DNA of 38,258 nucleotides from JAVBLV01 sp031553195 (GTDB lineage Bacteria; Bacteroidota; Bacteroidia; Bacteroidales; P3): NCBI GenBank assembly GCA_031553195.1, contig JAVBLV010000043.1, positions 1-38,258 on the forward strand, read 5' to 3'. Both the position numbers and the translations under genes were made by a program. This document shows positions 9,301 to 16,511 of the stretch, piece after piece (positions within the stretch are counted from its first letter, which is position 1; every line of letters begins with the position of its first letter). The notes under the pieces were generated by a model. The model saw only the letters and a program-made list of their open reading frames with translations, did no database searches and was not told the DNA's origin.

Positions 9301-12178
9301 GATCGGTCGAATGAGATAAAACCGAATTATATACAACTTTTATTTTTTTACCTTGTATGATATTCAAGGCTGTAGAAGCATTGCCGCTAGCGGTAAGCAT
9401 ATTGTTATCGACAATCGTGTAATCATTTCCACTTCCGTTTACGTTCGACAAACTGATACATGTGGCGCCGCCTGACGAATTTATTGTATTTTTGGACACC
9501 TTAGAAGCGCCTGTGCATACTTCCAGATTTAATACCGGCTTCTCCAATGCCGTATTATCGGATACAAAAGTATTTCCGATAACCTCAAATGTTTTTTGAC
9601 TCTTAAGGTAAACTGCGTTTGATTTTTGATAAGAAAAAACGTTATTCAGTATTTTATTATTGGGAGCCATAATCATAGCCCCTAAACCCTCCATTTGAAT
9701 AGCCGTGGAAGCCCCTGTAAAAGATGAGTTCTTAATCGTTATATTCGAACCTTCGGACGAGAATATATAAGCGTTCAAAAGTCCATTGCCGACAGAAGAA
9801 AATGTACAACTATCGAATGTAATATATTGATTATTGGCATTCATTCGTACAAAATAATGCTCGGGGCTTGAATTATCATTCGAGACAAAATTCAATTTCC
9901 TGAATCTGATATATTTATTATTTCCTAAATTGATTCCTATAGTATCGGGACGCGCCGATTTCCATCGTAGAGTCACTGGCGCGGTACTTCCAGCCAAAGG
10001 CTCAAAAGTAATGGTACTCGTATCGGAAAGTCCCGGTATGACTGTTGGGAATTTCAAAGCAATCCCATCCCAAAGTACCGTATCTATTTGCAAAGTCAGA
10101 TGGCCGCCCACTCCGCAATACCTCAACACTTCAAAAGCATATTCGAAATTCGGATAGTCGGCTCCGCTTCCGCCGATTTTCTTAGTTCCCGACAGTTTTC
10201 CGTGACAAGATACAAAACTATCGCAAACCATGTTGTTGAGAGGTTCGTAGTCATAAATCGTGCCATTTAACGTATCCAGAGTCCATGCGCAAATTTTCCT
10301 TATTCCCGAAGAAAACATAACGTTTCTGCCCACCGTTACAATCCTCTCTCCCTGGGGAGGTATTCCCGCTGCGTCGCTCCAAGCATAAACCGGTTGGACA
10401 ACGCCGTCTATCGAATGTTGTATTTTAACTGCTCGTAAAGTACTATCGCCATAATTCCTAAGAACAACTTTTATGTCTTGCGGAACATTTCCTTGCGTAA
10501 AAGTACTAGGTTCGCTGATACGGGAAATTCCCGCATCATAAAATAAAGGAGGGTTTACAACCATATTGAATCTGACGTCGGGACGCGTAGACGTCAGATC
10601 CCCATCCGCAAGAGCGGCAGAGCAATCGGTAGTGGAAGGCTGGGTTCCACGAGCATATTCTATGGATTGTTTTCCCGCTGCAGTCGCAATTAGCTTTACA
10701 GTAGTGGTAGAGGTGGTGGGATTAGGCGTATAAAAACATATTTGCATTACAACATCCCCTTCCCCATTCCATTTAAACTCCCTATCAAACTGGATATAAT
10801 TCCATCCCACTGCGTCAATATTAATAACGCCTGTATATACCGTCTTAAAATTAAGCGTCGTATTGTAGAGCCTCGAACTATAACTCGTATTTGACGGAGC
10901 ATTGGCCATTTTTATCGTGTATCCCTGAAGTTGAATACCTGGCACAACCGTATTGATATTAAACGAGACGCCTTTAATATTTCCCGCCTTGTAACCCAAA
11001 TTTTTCAATGAAGTAGAGTCATATACATACTGAAATCTTCCCACATATTTGTTATCGCTGGCAAAGGGAAATGACGAAACCCCCGCCCCAGGGAATTGAT
11101 AGAAATTCGTATCTCTATTTATAGATCGAACCGATTTATAAGTCATTAGCGTATCCGTATCTGTATAAGAGACGCCCGTATGAAGGGGGAATGTAAGCCG
11201 GTTACGGTTTGCGCTTGCGTCTATCGCTTCCAGGTACCAGCTAACCAAGGTATCAAATCCGAAGAAGGGGATATCGCAATAATAGGTAAAATCCGTAGTA
11301 GAGCCGGGAACAACCCTTGCCATAGGTAATTTTGTAAATGTAGTTGCTCCCAATGTTTTATAATAAACATTCGCCTCGGCGATATTGCCATAGTTATGGT
11401 TTGCATTACTATCTTTGATAATAGCCGATATATGAGCAGGGCGCGAAGCAGGATACGAAATTGGATCGGGATAATCCAGCATTTGAATAGTAGGCAACAA
11501 CATCTCCGTTGAACTTTGAACTACTGTAATATCATCTACCAGCCATCCGTAGGCCTTTCCATCTTCGTTTGATTTAATTCTCGGAAGTATAAAGCGAATA
11601 CAGAGCGTGTCGTTACTCCCTTGTGTCCTGAATGTAGACAAATTAAAATATTCCTTTTTCCACCAAGAGTCCTGAGGGGTAAGGAGTGGATTTCCAGAAT
11701 TCCAAATGGAGTAGGCCCTGGCATCAAAAAAAGAGGTTGAAACATCATACGAAGAACTTCCTCCGCCCCACGATCTGTCATAAATAGAAGACGATAATGT
11801 TATCCAATTGGTACTGTTTAAACCCATTTTATATTGGATAGTAAGCGCCGTTACCGTATTTGTATCGAATTGACTTCTATCAATTTTGGATATATGATTA
11901 AATGTCAAATACCATGCCACCTTGGAGCGGTCCATACGAATCGGACTTAACTCTACATATTGATAACCTACTCCGGCAGTCTTTGACGGTTTCAATCTCA
12001 TAGCCATACCCGGAGAAGTATAAAGATCTGTCACTTTTCGCGCCGAATCCGAATGGATATATCCTCCCCGCGTAGAACCGGTCTCGAAATTTTCGTAGTA
12101 TACAGTGTCTATCTGCGAAAAAGCGTTAATACTCAAAAAAATAACGCTTGTCAATAAAAAAATAAAACCTTTTTTCAT
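362..12178 (-). CDS. Giant T9SS-secreted multidomain surface protein (3938 aa)
   Basis: The protein starts with a signal peptide (MKKGFIFLLTSVIFLSINAFSQ) and ends with a T9SS type A sorting domain, roughly residues 3855-3938, with the typical YPNPF motif, an IYDINGK strand and a final KKMIINR. It should be exported by Sec, carried over the outer membrane by the T9SS and probably anchored at the surface. Between the ends I see: an N-terminal jelly-roll-like module (about 25-220); many CARDB-like Ig modules built on 'D.G...I..P' and 'V.V.NYG' strands; two right-handed beta-helix segments (about 663-1093 and 2024-2459), each closing on a similar PCIG.(L/H)E(F/Y)P tail; a lamin-tail-like stretch (about 1289-1400); a GEVED-like module with AYIDWNRDGNFDE (about 3015-3100); and a second jelly-roll-like module (about 3225-3400). 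No catalytic motif was recognised. It is probably an adhesin or carbohydrate-binding surface protein. The gene is monocistronic between its own promoter and terminator. Domain borders are estimates. Confidence 0.9.
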   Translation of the reverse strand: MKKGFIFLLTSVIFLSINAFSQIDTVYYENFETGSTRGGYIHSDSARKVTDLYTSPGMAMRLKPSKTAGVGYQYVELSPIRMDRSKVAWYLTFNHISKIDRSQFDTNTVTALTIQYKMGLNSTNWITLSSSIYDRSWGGGSSSYDVSTSFFDARAYSIWNSGNPLLTPQDSWWKKEYFNLSTFRTQGSNDTLCIRFILPRIKSNEDGKAYGWLVDDITVVQSSTEMLLPTIQMLDYPDPISYPASRPAHISAIIKDSNANHNYGNIAEANVYYKTLGATTFTKLPMARVVPGSTTDFTYYCDIPFFGFDTLVSWYLEAIDASANRNRLTFPLHTGVSYTDTDTLMTYKSVRSINRDTNFYQFPGAGVSSFPFASDNKYVGRFQYVYDSTSLKNLGYKAGNIKGVSFNINTVVPGIQLQGYTIKMANAPSNTSYSSRLYNTTLNFKTVYTGVINIDAVGWNYIQFDREFKWNGEGDVVMQICFYTPNPTTSTTTVKLIATAAGKQSIEYARGTQPSTTDCSAALADGDLTSTRPDVRFNMVVNPPLFYDAGISRISEPSTFTQGNVPQDIKVVLRNYGDSTLRAVKIQHSIDGVVQPVYAWSDAAGIPPQGERIVTVGRNVMFSSGIRKICAWTLDTLNGTIYDYEPLNNMVCDSFVSCHGKLSGTKKIGGSGADYPNFEYAFEVLRYCGVGGHLTLQIDTVLWDGIALKFPTVIPGLSDTSTITFEPLAGSTAPVTLRWKSARPDTIGINLGNNKYIRFRKLNFVSNDNSSPEHYFVRMNANNQYITFDSCTFSSVGNGLLNAYIFSSEGSNITIKNSSFTGASTAIQMEGLGAMIMAPNNKILNNVFSYQKSNAVYLKSQKTFEVIGNTFVSDNTALEKPVLNLEVCTGASKVSKNTINSSGGATCISLSNVNGSGNDYTIVDNNMLTASGNASTALNIIQGKKIKVVYNSVLSHSTDPQSTAFGVAAGTSSVTLDSSYVYNNIFVSNNRGTAVIVRSRANNNSTRYDYNLYYSADTYLGKFLGNSYRNLPAWVSATTQDSNSLSFLPNFISSTDLRAYDLDLCEAGIAIPEVSYDLYGDPRPTSPDEPCIGILEFPRPPVNIEMIRFDAPESFSCMFSDTVQVTVSFRNAGTDTIHAGTYSLSYRIGTNVVTETTTPEIIPGTIVSYAFVGRANLSVTSFRHDSVFTITAWSSHLQDIAPANDTVRTKIQSYYNIPALPYREVYVNYGDPFNIAAKTTPSPYSIYWYADSLSAPENWVYRGDTLHTGPNYEDTVYFISQKNEHEILKITEIQSNRTPADGGLTIGADWITAVSAVEITNLGDVDINLSDYLFRDATSNTNNNEKKVRLPNVTLPKGSSYVIQLLTTLPTSYDSTITKYYTYNAQLHNFVNSLTSTPRCFFALTRIKGTDSTIVDVAILNNLSRLDFPPAWINQGANLCWTGPKSWIIPSGAPGLRRINPTSTDSTGWIACSSVNPMTMGSIEDNMILYHDNGCYGDKSSIKMIIDNRPDTNILLTALSVPTWNCGLGEEPIVITVRNSGLDTIANIPVQYAVNGGSPVYDTIRDTLRPGNILSFEFGDKFDFSSGTSEKQFIVVAKITLSGNVSRDTILTSDTIISYVMPQTPSIDTSQLRVSYGEYAHITPGHAASDSLVWYDSNLQVLDTALSYTLGPLYADTLLYVKSLSTRNNYVQVGNGVTVNSYNGYPSPYSALTRYSKYQLMIKADELRQMGYSRGIIKSLSFYVQAVQNATNIVMDTFRISIGGTSSNEVVTTAWTPNMTEVYSVINDTLTQIGWKEHVFQVPYYWDGQENLIIQTCFSANPATFNSGSNYFGVQMRNTSVNFYSTLYRATSAPLCESMVMASVGKQMVRPNMKLAFQEYACESQAVPAQVTVAPIPDLDLEMVSIVHPTGIGVTYDYADTIKILVTNRGIATLSAAKFNISTGNQQFDTLYQFDVPLAQGRSTIASISMVGHITVSEGEYCFKAINLGVQAQDSLTLYPDSIFTDFFQGNDTIEGCVSFCIGNTTFTIDQNPINPADFRSFTEAVNKLRISGICGSIIVDVAPGVYTEQIVLPSIQGASAVNTITFRSQNGDNSSVKLQYAATRSDSNFVLRLDGAQYVTFENMTIYAQSNSFARAVEILDSASNISFVGNVIKVTGSIPVTTLLNLDMCAVYAYGDMSKISFLSNIIDSSHVSVYMKSVTNSHYIDNVILRGNTLRHFYYRGVDLDNVRETQISNNTFYSSLGSLNKRALMLAHSKEGFKIDQNFIYLLRYSGEKSGIYISNTTADPGNPSLIANNMISSSLTLNSSAVCYGINVDSSSYVNVYFNSVRMDVGSSARCLNATKNSGTINVVNNLLANFRQGYALYSSGSSDITRSDYNNYYSTTSNFAYWNGVRNSLANLRSANRDDANSQNIMPVFENDTTLRLRYPDLSDMAEYMQDIPVDIYDTTRPSTPKPCIGAHEYPLCDYDLAVMNVVISPTASFYCDGDSILIRATIKNYGVNTIIPADGAMLRAYIEGEPGTLISTPINENIAYMVSKNIAFTQYLKIPYGSVVGGKTLVVYTDFPRDCKNINDTLRTSMTMRPAFNLSIPGAGLSPTDSTGNCNLTHVVASVTIRNGGARVVPAGSIVKACVKIYWTGSYPDSIKNQLPDTIRFCEFITLPTALSGAAAYTHFFSVNPLNLYPPVNTPANMPIRYAMQATIEMDNEYDLSGNVFTLANFVSSYVNPRPPKGEPEIVNIPYATWVTLVATQDNTGISNNSIRWYSDTNKVQIRTGAAYETRQSFADSMYYLQVTSSAGCKSPFGKVQVKIIMPRGEFDAGCAKIVEPVVNRVYMGKNTDTVKVEIINYGTRAISNFPVTYLNTRTTGGVAQLQKVTETCTASIAPGARYTFKFDSAMYIDPYTIQTYRLTAWTELQGDTVHLNDTVFRDSVSVITPLSESRYGTSTASTRNFLDITRVTLGLLDNVTPAIGNILTKAYDRIMDTNLILYKGYKDTLYVACENPSGNSGIEQAGWVKAYIDWNRDGNFDETTECVLSDTARESILSKSQITVPANAITGFTKMRVVLVHNGNRNAVTASGTYANGETEEYMILVRAPYQTNAALERILEPDNIIEMPPADSPYPPTTNATRTRDVKVKLRNLGETILTSATIKCVYNDTDTVSLSWTGNLAIYESESVQLDVHDFVFGKTRFIAWVEFPNGGLDYMPQDDTIKTEFNRFHIVNVPFKDNFDSYTEYFQAPSQKGKNRNLWELGVPLKSPIDSAYSAPNAWVTDLINNYPIGNKSVLYSPFFNVDFRQADTLSFYLRKDMVNKTLLRVEFLDYQNEWILLNNWDTSNHWYNSIDTGFTRTNSRYQKFYFPLALKSSDFGTLLQLRYTFISQPDAPAPTRNGVAIDDFELGLERILKDVGVIAVIEPTNVNYGQMICPTILVKNFGKDTVENIPVSYIPKGGSQSFIAREDTIRERLAPGDSIAFTFTNACFEVTPIFMDSLQILAATDFPGDVYEFNDSINANVIINPLLRDVGIMGIDYPGSRVIAGNNFNIYMNVRNFGSETLSSIPITYMVENAEPVTEIWTFDHPLESGAAERIFFLTPIRASFGTFKIKIFTGLEDDYYHGNDTARIQVVGDISGEDISADYLVIDASDPNYFKIQIAYTNRGATVQQNVKVSFFIDGDPSTARTEVDSARVPSNGQGNYIFREKLPRRATPYKICGYVYHEQDTDRSNDTTCATRPLTVDVAPVDLLIEERSNSDVCFVQMVIANKGSYVVTDAIQTEIHVGGQVYSQEYKGSLRPRDSVRLNYEAPIPKSANHVYNVLSIATTARDNNRSNDTTNRWRIVDRLPIGIETVDATVDEDAFWLGQNYPNPFRDETNIKFGIPAPGNIRLFIYDINGKLVFSTKKRYDTGEHIFKFNQKNLAPGVYYYGIEYNGRRLAKKMIINR

Positions 12179-12255
12179 TTTATACAGATTTTAATGGTTT
12201 CTTTTTTGTTCCTATCTTTATGCGCCGAAGCCGGCCATGTGTCTTTAAAGCTTTA

Positions 12256-12263
12256 CAAATGTA
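12256..12263 (-). promoter_or_regulatory. Bacteroidota -7 box for the giant gene
   Basis: Plus-strand CAAATGTA reads TACATTTG on the minus strand, matching TAnnTTTG. It lies 78 bp before the ATG. No good TTTG -33 element was found at the usual spacing, so the call rests on the -7 box. The rest of the 310-bp gap (12179-12488) is AT-rich and holds no gene that I can see. Confidence 0.5.
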
Positions 12264-12488
12264 CGAATTTCTTATCTAAATCGAACCTCTGCTTTACTTG
12301 TTAGCTTATTTTACTTATTTGTAATTGCAATGAGATTCGTACGCGCTCATGTAATAAGACAAGAAATAATAATAAAAATATGATCTTATAAAAAAATACT
12401 TTCAAAAACCGAAAGGTAAATAAAACCTCATCTTCGCTTTCTTTAACAGCCCCCCTATGGATATATCAAAAGGGAATACTTACAAAAC

Positions 12489-13217
12489 TTATTCTTGTCT
12501 GTAAATAAGAAATACCGTATTCCTTTTGTTCAATACCGGAATTTGCCTTTTCCAATCTTTTACGCTTTTTGTTACAATTGATTGATTCTCTAGCATAATA
12601 TCAACGGCCACGCAAATAAGCGTTTGCTCCTGACATGTTTGAAGTAGCGCCGACATCATTTGGTCATTCCTATAAGGCGTTTCAATAAAGATTTGGGTTT
12701 GATCTTTTTTATACGCCAGGTTTTCCAACTCTTTTATTTGTTTCCGCCGCTCATCTTTGTCTATAGGTAAATAACCTGCAAACGCAAAATTTTGCCCGTT
12801 AAAACCTGACGCCATCAAAGCTAATAATAAAGACGACGGGCCTACTAAAGGAATTACCTCTATTTGCCTTTTTTGAGCAATTGCTACCACCCATGCCCCC
12901 GGATCTGCAATGCACGGCAAACCCGACTCTGATAAAATACCTATGTTTTCTCCCTCTTCAATAGAATCTAAAAAAGATGGGATTTCTCCCTCCAAAGTGT
13001 GTTTGTTTAATAGATGAAAAGTAGTTTCATCTATCGATTTGGCATAACCTGCTTCTTTAAAAAAACGCCGGGCAGTACGAATATCCTCAACTATAAAAGT
13101 CCGACAGGAATTGAGTAATAATTTATTCCCTTCGGGTAAACATACAGAGAAGTCTTTATTGCCTAAAGATACAGGAAAGAGGTATAATTTGCCGCGATTG
13201 GAGTTGTGTATTTTCAT
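12489..13217 (-). CDS. RsmI-type SAM-dependent methyltransferase (tetrapyrrole methylase fold)
   Basis: This 242-aa protein shows the tetrapyrrole/rRNA methylase fold: a short N-terminal strand (GKLYLFPVSLGN), an ILSESGLPCIADPG segment matching the RsmI DAGTP-ISDPG region, a VGPSSLLLALMASG loop, and an FAGYLP segment equivalent to RsmI GFLP. RsmI 2'-O-methylates C1402 of 16S rRNA. This version has SESGLP in place of DAGTP and is shorter than usual RsmI (about 275-290 aa), so it is probably the second, divergent paralogue found in many Bacteroidota; its substrate is uncertain. Its ATG overlaps the stop of the NlpE-like gene upstream in an ATGA, indicating translational coupling as the last gene of a three-gene unit. 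Confidence 0.8.
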   Translation of the reverse strand: MKIHNSNRGKLYLFPVSLGNKDFSVCLPEGNKLLLNSCRTFIVEDIRTARRFFKEAGYAKSIDETTFHLLNKHTLEGEIPSFLDSIEEGENIGILSESGLPCIADPGAWVVAIAQKRQIEVIPLVGPSSLLLALMASGFNGQNFAFAGYLPIDKDERRKQIKELENLAYKKDQTQIFIETPYRNDQMMSALLQTCQEQTLICVAVDIMLENQSIVTKSVKDWKRQIPVLNKRNTVFLIYRQE

Positions 13218-13660
13218 TTTTTCAGGGAGTAATTCAAATCCGAACGAATCGGCGCGGCATTTTTATCCATTAGTCGAATTTCAGTGCTATCTATTATCTG
13301 CCAATATTCCAGAATTTCCAAATCATTTGCATCATAGTTCAATTCTATATAAGAACTGTCTTTAGAAAACCGCCATCTTCCAAAATTGTCGAAAGTACTG
13401 GATTCCGACTCATCTCCTTTCTGGTAAATCTGCATTTTATGGAAGTCGCCGTTCTCTTTTATTTCTAAAGTTGTTTCTATGCCCTGACAATCGGCGCAAG
13501 GCAAATTCCCTTTATAAACGCCTGTTACCTTAAGTTCTGAATTTGTTGCCGGAACTTCTTCTTCTGGCAATTCCGTTCGCTTATCCTTGGAATTTACACA
13601 TGACTCAAGGAGCAATAGAGATATTATGATTGTCAATGCCAAACAAAATATCTTTTTCAT
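13214..13660 (-). CDS. NlpE-like copper-resistance/envelope-stress lipoprotein
   Basis: This 148-aa protein has a lipoprotein signal with Cys21 as the likely lipidated residue (LLLLESC). An NlpE N-terminal type beta domain follows, with GVYKGNLPCADCQGIETTL carrying a CxxC pair (Cys55, Cys58) and later FGRWRFSKDSSYIELNY. In E. coli NlpE the CxxC motif is tied to copper and disulfide stress sensing and the protein signals surface contact to Cpx. No Cpx genes are seen here, so only the fold and location can be carried over. Both ends overlap neighbours by ATGA (phosphatase upstream, methylase downstream), so it is translated in step with them. Confidence 0.8.
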   Translation of the reverse strand: MKKIFCLALTIIISLLLLESCVNSKDKRTELPEEEVPATNSELKVTGVYKGNLPCADCQGIETTLEIKENGDFHKMQIYQKGDESESSTFDNFGRWRFSKDSSYIELNYDANDLEILEYWQIIDSTEIRLMDKNAAPIRSDLNYSLKK

Positions 13661-14130
13661 CTTCTATAATTATTTATTAACTGGTTACAAATTTCTTCGC
13701 AAGCGGCGTCGAGTAAATTAAAAACATTTTCAAAACCGCTTATTCCGCCGGTATAAGGATCCGGCACAACACGATTTTCATTTGGATAAACCGCATTCAA
13801 AATCAAATTTACCTTTTGCTTGTCCTCTTGGGTTTGCGCCATGGATATTACATCTGAATAATTATATTTATCCATCACATAAATATAATCGAATTCTTCG
13901 AAGTCGGCATAACGGAAAAGCCTTGAACGGATGGAACTGATATCTACGCCATGTTTTTTGGCGACTGCTATTGCCCTGCTATCGGGCATATCGCCGGAAT
14001 GATACGCTTCAAAGCCGGCAGAGTCAACATATATATCAAGTTTTTTTTCTTTGCTTTTTTCTCGTAAAATGCCTTCCGCCATCGGAGAACGGCAGATATT
14101 CCCCAAGCAAACCATTAGTATTTTTGTCAT
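13657..14130 (-). CDS. Low-molecular-weight protein tyrosine phosphatase
   Basis: This 157-aa protein is the normal length for the family. The P-loop CLGNICRS near the N-terminus gives the C-X5-R signature (nucleophile Cys8, Arg14), and VPDPYTGG near residue 125 supplies the general-acid Asp. It should act in the cytoplasm on phosphotyrosine. In other bacteria such enzymes often pair with a BY-kinase for capsule control, but no kinase is visible in this window. Its stop overlaps the start of the NlpE-like gene (ATGA). RidA lies 79 bp upstream with no promoter or terminator evident between them, so the four genes may be one transcript. Confidence 0.92.
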   Translation of the reverse strand: MTKILMVCLGNICRSPMAEGILREKSKEKKLDIYVDSAGFEAYHSGDMPDSRAIAVAKKHGVDISSIRSRLFRYADFEEFDYIYVMDKYNYSDVISMAQTQEDKQKVNLILNAVYPNENRVVPDPYTGGISGFENVFNLLDAACEEICNQLINNYRR

Positions 14131-14209
14131 GAAATAGATATTGCTAAATAATGAAACGGAAGATTTTATTTATTCCCGTTTATTCGACAAACCGCATTTT
14201 CTCATTAAA

Positions 14210-14584
14210 TTATTTAATGGCAATGGTTTCTATTTCGACTAATACGCCCATCGGTAATTTTTGTACGGCATAAGCGACGCGCGCCGGCGGATTTTCGGAA
14301 TAATAACGGCCATAAACTTCATTCATAGCGGCAAAGTTTTCCATATCGCTCAGCAGACATGTTGATTTAACTACATCCTTAAAGGTATATCCCGCCTCCG
14401 TCAAGATGGCTTCTATGTTTTTCATAACTTGTTCCGTTTGCGCTTGAATGCCTTCCGGTATCTTACCGGTAGCAGGGTCAACGGGAATTTGTCCTGAAAC
14501 AAAAAGAATATTGCCTGCTTGTATGGCTTGACTATAGGGGCCTATTGCTTTAGGCGCTTTTTCGGTATGAATGACTTTGTTCAT
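14210..14584 (-). CDS. ridA: RidA family reactive enamine/imine deaminase
   Basis: This 124-aa protein is full length for RidA (YjgF/YER057c/UK114). It shows the family order: KAPKAIGPYSQAIQAGN, LFVSGQIPVDP.TG, and a C-terminal PPARVAYAVQKLPMGVLVEIE with the conserved Arg that binds the substrate carboxylate and the conserved Glu. RidA hydrolyses 2-aminoacrylate and related imines released by PLP enzymes such as threonine dehydratase, protecting other PLP enzymes. It is cytoplasmic and forms trimers in characterised members. It is first in the minus-strand run that continues with the phosphatase, the lipoprotein and the methylase. Confidence 0.93.
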   Translation of the reverse strand: MNKVIHTEKAPKAIGPYSQAIQAGNILFVSGQIPVDPATGKIPEGIQAQTEQVMKNIEAILTEAGYTFKDVVKSTCLLSDMENFAAMNEVYGRYYSENPPARVAYAVQKLPMGVLVEIETIAIK

Positions 14585-14677
14585 TTCCAGTTATTGCTTT
14601 TTAAAATAAATAATTCCTTATTGTACAACCTATTAAAACTATGGAATCGTTAAAATGCTTTATTTCTAATGCCAGAA

Positions 14678-14685
14678 CAAAGTTA
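14678..14685 (-). promoter_or_regulatory. Candidate -7 box for ridA
   Basis: CAAAGTTA on the plus strand reads TAACTTTG on the minus strand (TAnnTTTG). It lies about 95 bp before the ridA ATG. A CAAA (TTTG on the minus strand) at 14710-14713 could be the -33 element, but the 24-bp spacer is longer than usual. Confidence 0.45.
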
Positions 14686-14818
14686 CATATTTTTAAATAA
14701 TTGCCTAAACAAACTTGGAAAGAAGCTTGAGAATTTACTTGAAATAGATTTTTTTAATGATAAAGTTTCTGCATTTTCAGTTTGCTTCTTGTGTATATAA
14801 TTTCAAGAACTCCTCAAT

Positions 14819-14858
14819 AAAAAAGAAGCATTCCTCTCTTTTCTAAAGGAATGCTTCT
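14819..14858 (-). terminator. Rho-independent terminator of porX
   Basis: A 12-bp perfect stem pairs AGAAGCATTCCT (14824-14835) with AGGAATGCTTCT (14847-14858) around an 11-nt loop. On the minus strand it is followed by six T (complement of 14819-14824). It sits 28 bp after the porX stop and separates porX from ridA. Confidence 0.92.
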
Positions 14859-14886
14859 CCCGAATCTCATGTATCTAAAATAAAGT

Positions 14887-16440
14887 TTACTTGTTTTTCA
14901 GAATCACGAACGGCACCATCATTTCCTCCATTGAAACACCTCCATGTTGGAATGTATTCATATAATAATTTACGTATTGGTTGTAATTATTAGGGTATGC
15001 AAAGAAGTCATTGCCCCGTGCAAAAACATAGGGAGACGTTACATAAAGTTTTGGGAGAAAAACTTTGGTGGCATCTTTTACTTCAAAAACCTGTTTGCTG
15101 TTATAAGATAACAAACGCCCCACTTTATATCGCAAGTTTACGGAAACATCGCGATCGCCCATCACTTTCACCGGATTATTTATTTTTATCGAACCATGAT
15201 CGGTGCTGACAACAACCGTCACTTTCTTTTCGGATAAAAACTTAATGATATCTAATAACGGGGAATGCTCAAACCAGGATAAAGTAACCGAACGGTACGC
15301 TTTTTCGTCTTCGGCCAATTCGCGAATGATATCCAATTCCGTACGGGCGTGCGAAAGCATATCCACAAAATTATAAACGATAACATTCAGTTTGTTATGC
15401 ATCAGGTTAGGTAAATTGTCTACTAATTTTTTACCGAATTGCATATTAAATACTTTATGATACGAAGTTTTAATATGGATGCCGAAACGCTTCAGATTTT
15501 CGCTTAACAGCTCATTTTCGTATTGATTTTTAAGTCCCTCTTTGTCTTCATTAATCCAGTATTGAGGATATTTTTTTTCAATTTCGGAAGGCAGCAGCCC
15601 CGAAAATAAAGAGTTTCTTGCATACTGGGTAGTTGTAGGAAGTATGCTGTAGTAAATAGACTCTTCTTCCGTTTTCAAATACGTTTCAACTGTCGACTGA
15701 ATGGTCTTCCACTGATCGAATCTTAAATTGTCTATAACCAGAAAGAAAACAGGTTTATCATCGTTTAGCAATGGAAAAAGTTTTTCTTTCAAAACCGTAT
15801 GCGATTGTAAAGGTTTGGAATCCGTATTTCCGTTCAACCAGTCTATATAATTATTTTCCACATATTTGCAGAACTGCGAATCAGCTTCTAACCTTTGCAT
15901 TTGAAGCACTTCCCGTATGCTTGCATCATCTGTATTCTGAAGCTCCAGATCCCAAAAAACAAGCTTTTTATAAATATCGACCCAGTCCTCATAATCCATC
16001 CTGCCCATTAGTTTCATACTAATTTCCCTGAACTGTTGCTGGTAACTAAACGAAGTTTTTTCATTTATGAGACGTTTTGTCTCAAGATGTTTTTTTAGCG
16101 TTAAAATAATCTGATTGGGATTGACAGGTTTTATCAAAAAATCAGAAATTTTGTTGCCGATGGCTTCTTCCATTATATGCTCTTCTTCATTCTTCGTAAT
16201 CATAATTACGGGAATGGAAGGATATTGGTTTTTTAATATACCTAACGTTTCTATACCGCTTAAACCCGGCATATTTTCATCAAGAAATACAATATCAATG
16301 TCTTTTATCTTTAAAACATCTAAGGCTTCATTCCCGCACGAAACAGGAGTAACATTATAGCCTTTTTCTTCCAAAAATAACAAATAAGGTTTGAGCAAAT
16401 CTATTTCATCATCTGCCCAAAGAATGTTTATTTTATCCAT
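14887..16440 (-). CDS. porX: PorX, T9SS response regulator with PglZ/alkaline-phosphatase-like domain
   Basis: This 517-aa protein starts with a CheY-like receiver: acidic pair Asp10-Asp11, phosphoacceptor Asp54 (VFLDENMPG), Thr82 and Lys104 (IKP). After a helical linker a PglZ-type alkaline phosphatase superfamily domain fills the C-terminal half: FFLVIDNLRFDQW, a Thr269-Thr271 run in ILPTTTQYARNS (probable nucleophile region), VVVSTDHGSIKI with Asp/His metal ligands, and a final HGGVSMEEMMVPF. This is the PorX architecture. PorX works with histidine kinase PorY and sigma factor SigP to control T9SS genes, and its PglZ domain is a metal-dependent phosphodiesterase in characterised members. 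The partners are not in this window. The gene is monocistronic with its own terminator; no clear promoter was found. Confidence 0.93.
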   Translation of the reverse strand: MDKINILWADDEIDLLKPYLLFLEEKGYNVTPVSCGNEALDVLKIKDIDIVFLDENMPGLSGIETLGILKNQYPSIPVIMITKNEEEHIMEEAIGNKISDFLIKPVNPNQIILTLKKHLETKRLINEKTSFSYQQQFREISMKLMGRMDYEDWVDIYKKLVFWDLELQNTDDASIREVLQMQRLEADSQFCKYVENNYIDWLNGNTDSKPLQSHTVLKEKLFPLLNDDKPVFFLVIDNLRFDQWKTIQSTVETYLKTEEESIYYSILPTTTQYARNSLFSGLLPSEIEKKYPQYWINEDKEGLKNQYENELLSENLKRFGIHIKTSYHKVFNMQFGKKLVDNLPNLMHNKLNVIVYNFVDMLSHARTELDIIRELAEDEKAYRSVTLSWFEHSPLLDIIKFLSEKKVTVVVSTDHGSIKINNPVKVMGDRDVSVNLRYKVGRLLSYNSKQVFEVKDATKVFLPKLYVTSPYVFARGNDFFAYPNNYNQYVNYYMNTFQHGGVSMEEMMVPFVILKNK

Positions 16441-16511
16441 TGTGTTTGTTTAAATTTTTATAGGATAGAAACGCTTAAAAAAGAAAATTGTTATACGAAA
16501 GGGTAAAATTA

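Noticed and set aside
1028..12000. Many plus-strand open frames of 60-175 codons opposite the giant gene
   Set aside because: They are frame shadows: low-complexity, rich in Arg/Ile/Ser, without signal peptides, promoters or recognisable domains, while the minus-strand frame is one continuous protein with clear domains.
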